From: Leisingera aquimarina DSM 24565
Lineage (GTDB): Bacteria; Pseudomonadota; Alphaproteobacteria; Rhodobacterales; Rhodobacteraceae
DNA: 45,642 nt
Direction of reading: 5' to 3'
Assembly (NCBI RefSeq): GCF_000473165.1
Contig: NZ_AXBE01000012.1
Span: 1-45,642, forward strand
The notes beneath the pieces were generated by a model, which was not told the DNA's origin, did no database searches, and saw only the letters and a program-made list of their open reading frames with translations. This document shows positions 19,247 through 28,062 of the stretch, in pieces; position 1 is the stretch's first letter, and every line of letters starts with the position of its first letter. Position numbers and translations under genes: made by a program.

Positions 19247-19684
19247 TCAGGCCGCGATGATATCCTTCAGATGGCCGGCGATGTCGTCCAGCCCGGCATG
19301 GGTCAGGTCCTTATCAGCCTCTCCGATCACCTTGGATTTCAGCGCGTCAGGTAAGGCGGCCCGCAGCTGCCCCAGCATATGCGGCGCAGCCGTCAGGATC
19401 AACTGGTCGAAGGTTCCCGCAGCATTCCGTCTTTCCAGATCCTGTGCGATCAGGCGTGCAAAGGCTGCCTCGGCGGCCCGTTTCGGATCGCTGGCTTCGA
19501 ATGTGGCCGCCCCATGCGCGCTGCTGATCGGATGGGTGCCGGCACGGTCGGCATTCTCCACCGCAGGCGGTGCTTGCAAAGCATGCCCGGCGGAGGCGGT
19601 GAAGCCCTTGCCCAGCCCGTGGTTTTCGACGATGCGTGCGGTGCGGGCATTAGCAAGAACGGCGAGGGTCACGATTGGTTTCAT
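19247..19684 (-). CDS. Host attachment family protein (AtsE/eRF1-like)
   Basis: 145 residues from ATG 19684 (MKPIVTLAVLANARTARIVE). It matches the host attachment protein family, named after an Agrobacterium gene once linked to attachment; the real role is unclear. Marks are the N-terminal VLANARTARIVEN, a central DPKRAAEAAFARLIAQDLE and TFDQLILTAAPHMLGQLRAA, which resembles the eRF1 domain 3 fold. It is the third gene of a minus-strand operon after the Usp and FocA/NirC genes, overlapping the latter by four bases. Family members often sit in universal-stress clusters, which fits here. Confidence 0.82.
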   Translation of the reverse strand: MKPIVTLAVLANARTARIVENHGLGKGFTASAGHALQAPPAVENADRAGTHPISSAHGAATFEASDPKRAAEAAFARLIAQDLERRNAAGTFDQLILTAAPHMLGQLRAALPDALKSKVIGEADKDLTHAGLDDIAGHLKDIIAA

Positions 19685-20514
19685 GGGTTTTCTCCAGTTG
19701 CTGAATGTCGGCTGCATTTGCCCTGAACCGGCCGCGGGCCGCCGCCCAGGAAGGCAAACCAGTACGCCAGGGCGACGCCGCCCGCGCCGCCGGCGATATT
19801 GCCCAGGGTGACCCAGAACAGGTTGGCGGCCGCCGCGGAGAGGGGGGTATCCGCTCCGGCACCCCAGGCCTGCGGGAAGAAATACATGTTGGCGATGGAA
19901 TGCTCGAGTCCTAGAAGCACGAAGGCGGTGATCGGCCAGAGTATGGCCAGGACCTTGCCGGCGGCCGTGCGGGCGGCGAAGGACAGCCAGACGGCGAGGC
20001 ATACCAGGGCGTTGCACAGGGCGCCGCGGACAAAAGCCTCAAGCGGTGTCAGATCTGCCTTGGCCCCGGCTATGGCGCTGGCGGTTTCGCCCATCGCACC
20101 GTCCAGCAGACCGGTCAGGGCAAAGGCGGAGGCCAGTCCGGCGGCGCCGGTCAGATTGCCGAAATAGACGATGCCCCAACTGCGCAGCAGCAGGCGGAGC
20201 GGGATTTTGCGGTCCACAGCGGCGATCACCATCAGCACATTGCCGGTGAACAGCTCTGCCCCGGCAATCACCACCAGAATCAGGCCGAGTGAGAACACCG
20301 CGCCGCCCAGCACCCGGACCGGTCCTGTTACGGGTGCGGTGCCCGTGAGGGTCATCGTGTAAGCCGCCGCGCCGAAACCGATGAAGGCACCGGCCAGCAG
20401 GGCCAGAACAAACATCTGCGGCAGAGGCAGCCGGGCTTTGGCGGTTCCCGCTGTCTCTACCAGCGCCGCGATTTCAGCAGGTTTGTAGGCGTCAAAGGAG
20501 GCCTGGCTGGTCAT
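19681..20514 (-). CDS. Formate/nitrite transporter family protein (FocA/NirC)
   Basis: 277 residues with six predicted membrane helices. It is a pentameric channel family passing formate, nitrite or hydrosulfide. Family features include AGAFIGFGAAAYTM in the first helix, LVVIAGAELFTGNVLM (the TGN loop), SWGIVYFGNLTGAAGLA, RGALCNALVCLAVWLSFAA (the NxLVCLAVW motif) and GLEHSIANMYFFPQ. The mature sequence ends with a polar tail. The gene lies 32 bases after the tandem Usp gene and overlaps the host-attachment gene. An FNR-like site precedes the operon. Nitrite or formate import during low-oxygen growth is the likely role; the substrate is not proven. Confidence 0.9.
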   Translation of the reverse strand: MTSQASFDAYKPAEIAALVETAGTAKARLPLPQMFVLALLAGAFIGFGAAAYTMTLTGTAPVTGPVRVLGGAVFSLGLILVVIAGAELFTGNVLMVIAAVDRKIPLRLLLRSWGIVYFGNLTGAAGLASAFALTGLLDGAMGETASAIAGAKADLTPLEAFVRGALCNALVCLAVWLSFAARTAAGKVLAILWPITAFVLLGLEHSIANMYFFPQAWGAGADTPLSAAAANLFWVTLGNIAGGAGGVALAYWFAFLGGGPRPVQGKCSRHSATGENP

Positions 20515-20546
20515 ATGTCGGCTCCTGAATTCATGGGTGCAAGGGG

Positions 20547-21392
20547 TCAGTGGGCAAAGAGAACCGGCAGGTCTGTCTGTTCGATCATCGTGCGGGTGGT
20601 GCCGCCGAATACGGCCTCGCGCAGGCGGGAATGGCCGTAGGCCCCCATCGCCACCAGATCGGCACCGGCTTCGCGGGCGCGCTGCTGGATGCCGTGGCCG
20701 ACATTCTGGCCGCCACCGGGGAATTGCGAGAGGGTGACATTGCAGCCGTGGTGGCTGAGCCAGGCGGCGACATCGGTGCCCGGGTCCTCGCCGTCACGCT
20801 GATCGGAAGCGCTGGATTCAAAGCAGCCGATCACCACCTCCTGCGCGTGGCGCAGATAGGTCAGCGCCGCATGTGCGGCGCGGGAGGCCGCAAGGCTGCT
20901 GTCCCAAGCCAGGAAGATGCGGCTGTATCTGGTAAAGGGCGCGCCATTTACAATGACAGGAACCGGAGACTGAAACAGCAGGCCATGCAGCGCTTCACGG
21001 AAGACATCCTCTCGGTCCCTGAGGCCATCGGCAAATTGCGCGATGTCGCAGGATTTTGCCCGCTGGGCACAAAGCAGCCGGATGTCCGCCCCAGCGCAAA
21101 CCGCATATTGCACATCGCCGGAGCAGCAGCTGCGCGTAAGAAGGCCGCTCACCTCGCCAGCGCGGGTTTCGGCTGCCTGACGGGCCTCCCGGAGACGGTC
21201 AACCCAGTCGGCCGGCATCGCTGTTGAGCCGAAGGCTGTCGTGCCAGAGACGAAGTAGGGTCTGCCGGGCGGATTATCCAGCAGCAGGCAGGCGAGGTAT
21301 GCGTCCTGGCGCTGCGCCGCTTCGGCGGCAGCGATGACAGCTTCGTCGCTGGTGTCTGTGGCGAGCACATAGAGAGCTGTGTTGCGTTGCAT
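20547..21392 (-). CDS. Tandem universal stress protein (two Usp domains)
   Basis: 281 residues from ATG 21392 (MQRNTALYVLATDTSDEAV); an upstream ATG at 21434 is in frame but less likely. The first half is a degenerate Usp domain without the nucleotide loop. The second (IFLAWDSSLAASRAAHAAL to the end) keeps the ATP-binding signature LVAMGAYGHSRLREAVFGGT. Usp proteins promote survival in stasis and oxygen limitation. It is first in the operon with the FocA/NirC and host-attachment genes, with an FNR-like dyad 82 bases upstream. Confidence 0.9.
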   Translation of the reverse strand: MQRNTALYVLATDTSDEAVIAAAEAAQRQDAYLACLLLDNPPGRPYFVSGTTAFGSTAMPADWVDRLREARQAAETRAGEVSGLLTRSCCSGDVQYAVCAGADIRLLCAQRAKSCDIAQFADGLRDREDVFREALHGLLFQSPVPVIVNGAPFTRYSRIFLAWDSSLAASRAAHAALTYLRHAQEVVIGCFESSASDQRDGEDPGTDVAAWLSHHGCNVTLSQFPGGGQNVGHGIQQRAREAGADLVAMGAYGHSRLREAVFGGTTRTMIEQTDLPVLFAH

Positions 21393-21473
21393 GTCTGGCC
21401 TCCGGGTTTTTGATCGCGGCAAGCCGGAATGCACGCCGCGTCAATCTGTAAATCAGGGCTGCTGCGGGATGCC

Positions 21474-21487
21474 ATGATCCTGATCAA
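21474..21487 (-). promoter_or_regulatory. FNR/Dnr-like binding site upstream of the usp-focA operon
   Basis: On the plus strand ATGAT-CCTG-ATCAA, one mismatch from the palindromic consensus TTGAT-N4-ATCAA. It lies 82 bases from the chosen usp start, a usual distance for FNR activation. Confidence 0.65.
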
Positions 21488-21610
21488 TCCGGTGTGAAAG
21501 AGTGTCTCCCCTTGGGCGCTTGCATGAAATATGCCGGACTGACACCACTGCAAACTATGCCTAAGGTTAAGGCCGGCCTTTCGGCGGGGCCTGATAGCCG
21601 GCATCATGAT

Positions 21611-22045
21611 TCAGCGGGCCCAGAACTCCTGCTTGAACAGCTCGTTGAGCTCGAGCAGCCAGTTGGCCGGAGGAAGCTGAAGAAGTGCCAAGACGGTAAA
21701 GCCGGCAACTGCCGCGAGCGCAATCAGCGCCTCGGCCCGGTGGCCGCGTGGAGACATCCTGCTGCCGAAGAACAGCATTTTGAACACATGCAGATGGAGC
21801 GCTGCATGCCACAGGGAACAGGCAATAAACAGCGCCGCCAGGACAATATGGAGATCACTCCAGTCCTGCTTGCCCAGTCCCAGCGCCTCCCAATCCACCT
21901 GATTAGAAATTTTACCTTTGGGCGAAAAGAAAAGGATGCTGCCGCTGAGAAGAATAGCTGCAAATGAGAAGGTTACACCAAAAACGGCCAGGGCCCTGCT
22001 AGTCAACCCGGCTTTTGATCTGGTTTGGGTACCGGTCTGGGTCAT
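21611..22045 (-). CDS. DUF4405-like cytochrome b-type membrane protein
   Basis: 144 residues with about four membrane helices: ALAVFGVTFSFAAILLSGSI, the His-bearing segment SDLHIVLAALFIACSLWHAA with HLHVFK after it, ALIALAAVAGFTVLALLQL, and a short C-terminal amphipathic piece. Spaced histidines (DLH, LWH, LHLH) in membrane helices suggest bis-His haem ligation as in small cytochromes b; this family is annotated DUF4405. A role in electron transfer to quinone is inference. It is divergent from the kinase gene at 22204, with an FNR-like site between them, and 219 bases before the tandem usp gene. Confidence 0.75.
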   Translation of the reverse strand: MTQTGTQTRSKAGLTSRALAVFGVTFSFAAILLSGSILFFSPKGKISNQVDWEALGLGKQDWSDLHIVLAALFIACSLWHAALHLHVFKMLFFGSRMSPRGHRAEALIALAAVAGFTVLALLQLPPANWLLELNELFKQEFWAR

Positions 22046-22144
22046 TTTTTGTCTCCTGTCTGGATAGGTTGAGTCTATCCGGCAGCAAGTCCGCGCGCCT
22101 TGATCCAGACATGGTTTTGGCGTGCAGACGCAGAACGGGCTGGT

Positions 22145-22158
22145 TTGACCTCACTCAA
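22145..22158. promoter_or_regulatory. FNR/Dnr-like binding site in a divergent promoter
   Basis: TTGAC-CTCA-CTCAA, with half-sites identical to the site at 16673. It lies 46 bases before the kinase ATG (22204) and 100 bases before the DUF4405 start (22045), so it could serve both. Confidence 0.65.
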
Positions 22159-22203
22159 GGCAGGCACAATGTGCCTCTGGTATGCTTAGCCAGGGGTAGA
22201 CCA

Positions 22204-23730
22204 ATGCATCCAGATGAGAACCAGCAGGTTGAAGTGGTGGCTTTTCTGAGCGATCCGTCAGCTTATGGCATTGACGCACCGGTCGAGGTGATCACGACGC
22301 ATTCCGCACATGTGTTCCTGGCCGACGGCCTGGCGTTCAAGATCAAGCGGGCGGTGCGCTACAGCTATCTGGACTTTTCCTCGCTTCAGGCCCGCAAGGA
22401 TGTTCTGAAGCGGGAGCTTGCCCTGAATGCTTCTGCAGCGCCTGAGATCTATGACCGGGTGGTTGCGGTCACCCGCGAGGCGGCGGGCGGCCTGGCGCTT
22501 GAGGGGACAGGACCCGCTGTCGAATACGCCCTGCGGATGCACCGGTTCGCGCGGGAGGCCGAGCTGTGCGCGATTGCTGATGCAGGCGGTTTGACGGTTG
22601 ATCTGGCAGGGCAGCTCGGCTCCGCGGTTGCCGCCTACCACAGAGATGCCGAAGAACGCAGCGCTGACGGGGCTGCCCTGATAGGAGAGATCAATGAGGA
22701 GCTGCAGGAGGCCTTGGGCGGTATGGGGGACGTGCTGAACTGCGGCCGGGTGGCGTCGTTTCTTGTCGCGGCCGCACAGGCCTTTGCCAAGACCGCGCCG
22801 CTTCTCAGCAAACGTACGGCGGCAGGCCGCGTGCGCAGATGCCACGGTGATTTGCATCTGCGGAACCTCGTGCTGATCGACGGCAGAGTAGTGCCGTTTG
22901 ATGCGCTGGAGTTCGACGAACAGCTGGGCACCTGCGATGTCTTCTATGACTTCGGTTTCCTGCTGATGGATCTGCTGCACCGGGAAGCACAGGCGCAGGC
23001 GAATGCAGCGTTGAACAGCTATCTGCAGGCCACCAGGGATATCGGTGGACTGGCTGCGCTGCCGCTGTTCATGGCGCTGCGTGCGGCGATCCGGGCGATG
23101 GTTGCGGTGCAGGGCATGGCAGGCGGAACCTTGGCTGAACCCGCGCAGGAGGCGCGGGATTACCTTGAGCTGGCGGCCGCCTGTCTTGCGCCGGTGCCGC
23201 CTCGGCTGGTGGCGGTCGGCGGATTGTCGGGCACCGGCAAGACCACGGTCGCCGCGAGGACCGCACCGTACTTGACGCCGCTTCCAGGCGCGTTCCACCT
23301 GCGCAGCGATGTGGAACGCAAAGCTCTGTTCGGGGCTGCTCCGCTGGAGCATCTGCCTGCCGAAGGTTACCGCCCTGAGGTCACTGCGAAGGTCTATGCC
23401 CGGTTGATGGATCAGGCAGAGCAGGCCATGCGGGCCGGTCACAGCGTTGTTATTGACGCGACTTTCCTTGCTGCGGAATACCGGGACGCCGTGCAGGCGC
23501 TGGCGGTCCGGCTGCGGGTACCGTTCGACGGGATCTGGCTGCATGGCGCCACTGTCGAATTAGAGCGCAGGATCGCCGCCCGCACCAATGATGCCTCGGA
23601 TGCGGACGCGGAAGTGCTGCAAGTGCAGTTGAAGCACCGCGCGGATCCTGCGGATTGGATCCGGATCAGCTGCCGGGGCGCCAAACGTGAGGTTGCGGCG
23701 CGGGTGAAGGCCGCCCTGTTGCCGGAGTGA
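22204..23730 (+). CDS. Aminoglycoside-phosphotransferase-like domain fused to a P-loop kinase
   Basis: 508 residues from ATG 22204; the frame extends upstream without homology. Residues 1 to about 330 form an APH/choline-kinase-like domain (VFLADGLAFKIKRAVRYSYLD with the ATP lysine, CHGDLHLRNLVLIDGRVVPF with catalytic HGDLHxxN, DALEFDEQL for metal). After about residue 335 comes a P-loop module: VAVGGLSGTGKTTVAART (Walker A), FHLRSDVERKALFG, then VVIDATFLAAEYRDAV and IWLHGA, typical of zeta-toxin/gluconate-kinase-like small-molecule kinases. It is a two-kinase fusion repeatedly seen near universal stress genes. Substrates are unknown; it is unlikely to be a resistance gene. Confidence 0.87.
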   Translation: MHPDENQQVEVVAFLSDPSAYGIDAPVEVITTHSAHVFLADGLAFKIKRAVRYSYLDFSSLQARKDVLKRELALNASAAPEIYDRVVAVTREAAGGLALEGTGPAVEYALRMHRFAREAELCAIADAGGLTVDLAGQLGSAVAAYHRDAEERSADGAALIGEINEELQEALGGMGDVLNCGRVASFLVAAAQAFAKTAPLLSKRTAAGRVRRCHGDLHLRNLVLIDGRVVPFDALEFDEQLGTCDVFYDFGFLLMDLLHREAQAQANAALNSYLQATRDIGGLAALPLFMALRAAIRAMVAVQGMAGGTLAEPAQEARDYLELAAACLAPVPPRLVAVGGLSGTGKTTVAARTAPYLTPLPGAFHLRSDVERKALFGAAPLEHLPAEGYRPEVTAKVYARLMDQAEQAMRAGHSVVIDATFLAAEYRDAVQALAVRLRVPFDGIWLHGATVELERRIAARTNDASDADAEVLQVQLKHRADPADWIRISCRGAKREVAARVKAALLPE

Positions 23731-23770
23731 TCCGGACCGGCCTTGTGCGGCTGGAGGCGGGCCGCTGGGG

Positions 23771-23784
23771 GTAACCTCAATCAA
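23771..23784 (+). promoter_or_regulatory. Half-conserved FNR-like dyad upstream of uspA
   Basis: On the minus strand TTGAT-TGAG-GTTAC: one perfect half-site and one poor one, 52 bases before the uspA ATG. Listed because of its position; it may be chance. Confidence 0.3.
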
Positions 23785-23836
23785 TTCAGCCGGAGGCCAC
23801 GGGCGTAATGTTGAATAACTTCTGAGGAGGAACACC

Positions 23837-24244
23837 ATGTACAAGAATATTCTGGTTCCCATTGCCCCGGATCACGGCGCAGATAGCGCCAGTTCTCTAC
23901 AGGTTGCCCGGTTGCTGGCGGACAACGATGCCAGGATCACCGCGCTGACGGTTGCCGATGAGATCCCCGGCTATGTGGTGCAGCAACTGCCGGAGGGCCT
24001 GTTGGAAGACACCCGCGCAGAGATGCTGACGGCGCTCAAGTCGGATCTGGGCGGGGTGAAAGACATCAAGGCGGATGTGGTCACCGGCCATGCCGGGCGC
24101 ACGATTAATGATTACGCCGAGGCGCATGGCGCGGACTGCATCGTCATCGCGTCGCACCGGCCCGGATTGCAGGATTATTTCCTCGGCTCGACGGGGGCGC
24201 GGGTTGTGCGCCACGCCAAATGCACTGTGGTTGTGATCCGCTAG
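23837..24244 (+). CDS. Universal stress protein UspA family
   Basis: 135 residues, ATG preceded by a strong GAGGAGG ribosome-binding site. It is a single Usp domain: YKNILVPIAPDHGADSAS at the N-terminus, and DCIVIASHRPGLQDYFLGST near the C-terminus as the G-2x-G-9x-G(S/T) ATP loop (here R-P-G...G-S-T). It ends in the typical CTVVVIR strand. Its TAG stop overlaps the stop of the convergent ABC permease gene by three bases. A likely ATP-binding survival protein of the same island as the tandem Usp. Confidence 0.92.
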   Translation: MYKNILVPIAPDHGADSASSLQVARLLADNDARITALTVADEIPGYVVQQLPEGLLEDTRAEMLTALKSDLGGVKDIKADVVTGHAGRTINDYAEAHGADCIVIASHRPGLQDYFLGSTGARVVRHAKCTVVVIR

Positions 24245-25365
24245 CTGTCGTGCGCCACTGAACGGCGGAACAGCATGAGGCTGGTCGCCAGCAGGGCGGC
24301 GCCCAGCAGTGCCATCCACAGAAATTCCGGCCAGACGGTCTCAACCCCTGCACCTTTGAAGACGATGGCCTGGCTGGCGGCCATGTAGTGGCGGGAGGGC
24401 AGGATGACAGTGGCAGCCTGCAGCCAGTCCGGCTGGCTTTCCACCGGGGTTTCGCCGCCTGACAGCATCAGCATCGGCAGAATGGTCAGCATTACCAAGA
24501 GCGCAAACTGGGCCATTGAGCGCGCGACCGTCGCCAGGAACACCCCCAGCGCGGTTGCGGTGAACAGGAACAGTGCTGTGCCGCAGAGGAACAGGGCCTT
24601 GGACCCTGCAATGCTGATGTCCAGGACCCCTTGCATGACAAAGGCCAGCGACAGCGCCGCTGCGATCAGCACCACCGCGGCGTTTGCCCAGATCTTGGCC
24701 ACGGCGATGTCAAAGGGCGACAGCGGCATCGCCAGCAGGTGTTCGATGGTGCCGTGCTCGCGCTCGCGGATCATCGCGGCACCGGTCAGGATCGTGGTCA
24801 GCCACATGATCTGGCCGATCAGCGCGTTGATGCCGGCAAAGCGCACGGTGTCGCGGTTCGGGTTGAAGGCGCTGCGGATGATGATCTCCAAGGTCTGCGG
24901 TGCGGCCAAGTCTGCGCCGATCGCAAAGCGGCGGATCTCGGTGCTGAGGATGCTGGTGATGTAATTGGCACCGATGCCTGCCTGTTCCATCGCGGTGGCG
25001 TCGATCAGCACCTGGATTTCCGGTACCCGGCCCGCGCGGACGCCCTTTTCGAACCCGGGCGGCACGGCGACGACAAACAGGAAGTGGCCGGCGTCCATCC
25101 GGGCGGCGCCGGTGCCGGGTTCAATCTGGACAACCGGCTGGAATTCGGGCGGGAAAAACGCGGCGGCCAGGGTGCGGGACAGGGGCGAGTTGTCCTCATC
25201 CGCAAAGGCGATGGACGCGTTGTTGACCGAGGTCGCAACCCCGGTGGCCTCCATCACCGGTGCCAGGGTGAACGACCAGGCCAGAAGCGCCATCATCACC
25301 CAGTCGCGGCGCAGGCTCATCATCTCCTTGAGGCCGAGCCAGAATATGCAGGAGATACGCTGCAT
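24241..25365 (-). CDS. ABC-2 type permease (YhhJ-like)
   Basis: 374 residues. One N-terminal helix (DWVMMALLAWSFTLAPVM), a large extracytoplasmic domain of about 150 residues and five C-terminal helices (LTTILTGAAMIREREHGTIE, NAAVVLIAAALSLAF, and others) match the DrrB/YhhJ ABC-2 permease plan, with the EREHGTIEHLLAMPLS coupling region. It is the last gene of an HlyD-RbbA-permease operon, directly adjacent to the upstream gene's stop. It forms the membrane part of an exporter with the fused ATPase-permease. Substrate unknown. Confidence 0.88.
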   Translation of the reverse strand: MQRISCIFWLGLKEMMSLRRDWVMMALLAWSFTLAPVMEATGVATSVNNASIAFADEDNSPLSRTLAAAFFPPEFQPVVQIEPGTGAARMDAGHFLFVVAVPPGFEKGVRAGRVPEIQVLIDATAMEQAGIGANYITSILSTEIRRFAIGADLAAPQTLEIIIRSAFNPNRDTVRFAGINALIGQIMWLTTILTGAAMIREREHGTIEHLLAMPLSPFDIAVAKIWANAAVVLIAAALSLAFVMQGVLDISIAGSKALFLCGTALFLFTATALGVFLATVARSMAQFALLVMLTILPMLMLSGGETPVESQPDWLQAATVILPSRHYMAASQAIVFKGAGVETVWPEFLWMALLGAALLATSLMLFRRSVAHDS

Positions 25366-28062
25366 CTACTTCTCCTGCGCGCGCAGCGCCAATACGGCCA
25401 GCAGGGTAAACACCGGCCCGAAGCAGGCCAGCGCCAGAATGTCGGGCATCAGCGCCTCCCAACCCAGCCCCTTGGTGAAGGCGCCGACGTTCAGATGCAG
25501 GAAGTAGGAGGAGGGCCACAGCGACCCGATGGTCTGGGCGCTGCCCTCCAGTGTCGAGACCGGCTGGAGTAAGCCGGAGAACTGGATAGTCGGCACCACC
25601 GAGGCAATGGCGGTTGTGAAGGTGGCTGCCACCTGGCTGGAAGTCATGGTGGCGATCAGCAGCCCGTAAGAGGTTGCGGCCCAGACATAGAGAAGCGCGC
25701 CAAGAGCCAGGGGCAGCGGGTCCCCTTTGAGCGGCACCCCGAAGACCGCAACTGTCATCGCGGCCAGCAGAAGGAAGTTGGCGTATGCGATCACGATATA
25801 TGGGATCTGCTTGCCGATCAGGAATTCCAGCCGGGTAGTCGGCGTCACATAGAAATTGGTGACCGAGCCCAGCTCCTTTTCCCGCGCGACGCTGACTGCC
25901 ATCAGCACCGCAGGCAGCATGATCAGCAGGATTGCCGGCATGGCCGGCGCCATTGCGGCGATACTCTCGAAGCTCTGGTTGTAGCGGAACCGCGGCTCTA
26001 TCCGGGCAATTTCAGCAGGGCGGGTGGTCCTGAAAGCGGCTTGTGCGTCCAGGAAAGTCTGATGCAGCCCGGCAGCGTAACCCTCCACCGTTTCGCCCTT
26101 GAAGGGGATCGCGCCATCGACAATGGCAAGCACCTCTGCCGGTTCATCCGCCCGCAGCTTCTGCCCGAAACCGGGGGGCAGCTCGATCACCAGAGAGACT
26201 TCGCCCGAAACCAGACGGCTGCGGCCCTCGGCGGCGCTGGCCAAAGGCGGCGTGGGTCTGAAGTAGCGGGAGCCGGAAATCTCAGCGAGGTAGGCGCGGC
26301 TTTCGGGGCTTTGCGACAGGTCCAAGGCGGCATAGTCCAGCTCGTCGATATCCAGCGAAATTCCGAAGCAGAACACCAGCATCAGGATGACCGAGCCGAG
26401 GAAGGCAAAGGCAAGCCGCACCGGGTCGCGCAGGACCTCAATCGTCTCGCGCCGCGCATAGGCCTGGGCGCGGGTGAGGCCGCCGCCGGAGGTCGCGGCT
26501 TCTGCCTGCACTGCGGTTTTCGGTGCTGAGACTGGGGCAGGGGGGGCGGCGGCCCTGAGGATTGAGACAAAGGCCTGTTCCAGGGTGTCCGCAGCCTGCG
26601 ATGCCATCAGCTCCTGCGGGGTTCCTTCAGCCAGCACCTTGCCCGCATGCATGAAGGAGACCCGGTCGCAGCGTTCGGCCTCGCCCATGAAATGGGTGGA
26701 GACAAAGATGGTCACCCCCTCGTTGCGCGACAGTTCGAGGAGCAGCGCCCAGAACATGTCGCGAGCCTCCGGGTCGACGCCGGAGGTCGGCTCGTCCAGG
26801 ATCAGCACCCGCGGGTGGTGGATCATCGCAACCGCCAGCGACAGACGCTGTTTGATGCCCAACGGCAGGGAGCTGGCCAGGGAAGTGCTGTGGGCGGTCA
26901 ACCCGAAGCGCTGCGTCAGTTCTGCGACTCTGGCCTCCCGGTCCTTGATCCCGAAAATGCGTGCGTGGAGCTGCAGGTTCTGATGCATGGTCAATTCGCC
27001 ATAAAGCGAAAACGCCTGGCTCATGTAGCCGGTCTCGCGGCGCATTGCGCGGTTGCGGGCATCAACCGGCTTGCCGAACAGCTGCGCCTCGCCGGAGCTG
27101 ATGGGCAGCAGGCCTGTCAGCATTTTCATGGTTGTCGACTTGCCGCAGCCGTTGGAGCCGAGAAAGCCGAAGATTTCACCGCGTGCAATGCTGAAATCGA
27201 CGTGGTCGACTGCGGTGAAGTCACCGAAGCGGCGGGTCAGCCCGCGGGCGGTGATGACCGGTTCGCCGCCGCCGTGTTTGGCTTGCGTCTGGTCCTGAAC
27301 CAGCGTTGGCTTTCCTTGCGCCCGCAGCTGCCGGTAGGCAGATTCGAGGTCTTCAGCCCCGCCTCGCAAGCCTTCTGGCGGGCCCTGAAACAGCACCCGG
27401 CCTGCATCCATGGCGACGATCCAGTCAAAGCTCTGCGCCTCCTCCATATATGCGGTCGAGACCAGTACGGAGAGGCCGGGGCTTTGTTCGCGGATGGCGC
27501 TTATCAACGCCCAGAATTGGCGGCGCGACAGCGGGTCAACGCCGGTTGTTGGCTCGTCCAGCACCAGGAGCTTGGGGTCGTGGATCAGTGCGCAGCACAG
27601 GCCCAGCTTCTGCTTCATGCCGCCGGAAAGCTTGCCCATCAGCCGGTTTGCGAAGGGTGCCAGCCCGGTTGCGGTGAGGAGCGCCGCGATCCGGGTCTCG
27701 CGCTCCGCCTCGCCCTGGCCGAACAGGCGCGAGAAGAACTCGAGGTTTTCGCGCACGGAAAGTTCGGGATAGAGGTTGCGGCCCAGCCCCTGCGGCATGA
27801 AGGCAATCGCGGGGCATATTCGGCGCCGGTGCGCGGGGTCGCCGATGGGGCCGCCGAGGACGTCTAAGGTCCCCGCTTGCAGTTTCTTGGCGCCAGTGAT
27901 CAGGCCGAGGAGGGTCGATTTGCCGACCCCGTCCGGCCCAATGATGCCAACAAGCTGGCCGGCGGGAAGGTCCAAGGAGATCGCGTCCAGCGCGATATGT
28001 TTGCGATAGCGGTGTGTGACCTCCGCGACGTGGATTCCAGGGATGCCTGTAGCGGCCCTCAT
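25366..28062 (-). CDS. rbbA: RbbA-like fused ABC transporter: two ATPase domains plus ABC-2 permease
   Basis: 898 residues, near the 911 of E. coli RbbA. ABC domain 1 has Walker A GPDGVGKST, signature LSGGMKQKLGL and Walker B LLVLDEPTTGVD. ABC domain 2 has GSNGCGKST and LILDEPTSGVD, with a diverged signature (LPLGIKQRL). From about residue 515 an ABC-2 permease module follows with an extracytoplasmic domain and about six helices (IMLPAVLMAVSVAREKELGS). E. coli RbbA is reported as ribosome-associated, but the operon here (HlyD, RbbA, YhhJ-like) looks like an export system. The gene overlaps the end of the HlyD gene by four bases. Confidence 0.9.
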   Translation of the reverse strand: MRAATGIPGIHVAEVTHRYRKHIALDAISLDLPAGQLVGIIGPDGVGKSTLLGLITGAKKLQAGTLDVLGGPIGDPAHRRRICPAIAFMPQGLGRNLYPELSVRENLEFFSRLFGQGEAERETRIAALLTATGLAPFANRLMGKLSGGMKQKLGLCCALIHDPKLLVLDEPTTGVDPLSRRQFWALISAIREQSPGLSVLVSTAYMEEAQSFDWIVAMDAGRVLFQGPPEGLRGGAEDLESAYRQLRAQGKPTLVQDQTQAKHGGGEPVITARGLTRRFGDFTAVDHVDFSIARGEIFGFLGSNGCGKSTTMKMLTGLLPISSGEAQLFGKPVDARNRAMRRETGYMSQAFSLYGELTMHQNLQLHARIFGIKDREARVAELTQRFGLTAHSTSLASSLPLGIKQRLSLAVAMIHHPRVLILDEPTSGVDPEARDMFWALLLELSRNEGVTIFVSTHFMGEAERCDRVSFMHAGKVLAEGTPQELMASQAADTLEQAFVSILRAAAPPAPVSAPKTAVQAEAATSGGGLTRAQAYARRETIEVLRDPVRLAFAFLGSVILMLVFCFGISLDIDELDYAALDLSQSPESRAYLAEISGSRYFRPTPPLASAAEGRSRLVSGEVSLVIELPPGFGQKLRADEPAEVLAIVDGAIPFKGETVEGYAAGLHQTFLDAQAAFRTTRPAEIARIEPRFRYNQSFESIAAMAPAMPAILLIMLPAVLMAVSVAREKELGSVTNFYVTPTTRLEFLIGKQIPYIVIAYANFLLLAAMTVAVFGVPLKGDPLPLALGALLYVWAATSYGLLIATMTSSQVAATFTTAIASVVPTIQFSGLLQPVSTLEGSAQTIGSLWPSSYFLHLNVGAFTKGLGWEALMPDILALACFGPVFTLLAVLALRAQEK

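Noticed and set aside
22258..23544. 428-codon minus-strand open frame
   Set aside because: Antisense shadow of the intact two-kinase gene; sequence is His/Arg/Gln-rich without any domain motif.
22204..23730. Aminoglycoside resistance
   Set aside because: The APH fold is shared by many small-molecule kinases; fusion and stress context argue against a resistance role.
26647..27867. 406-codon plus-strand open frame
   Set aside because: Antisense to the RbbA-like gene; no motif, only a high-GC shadow.
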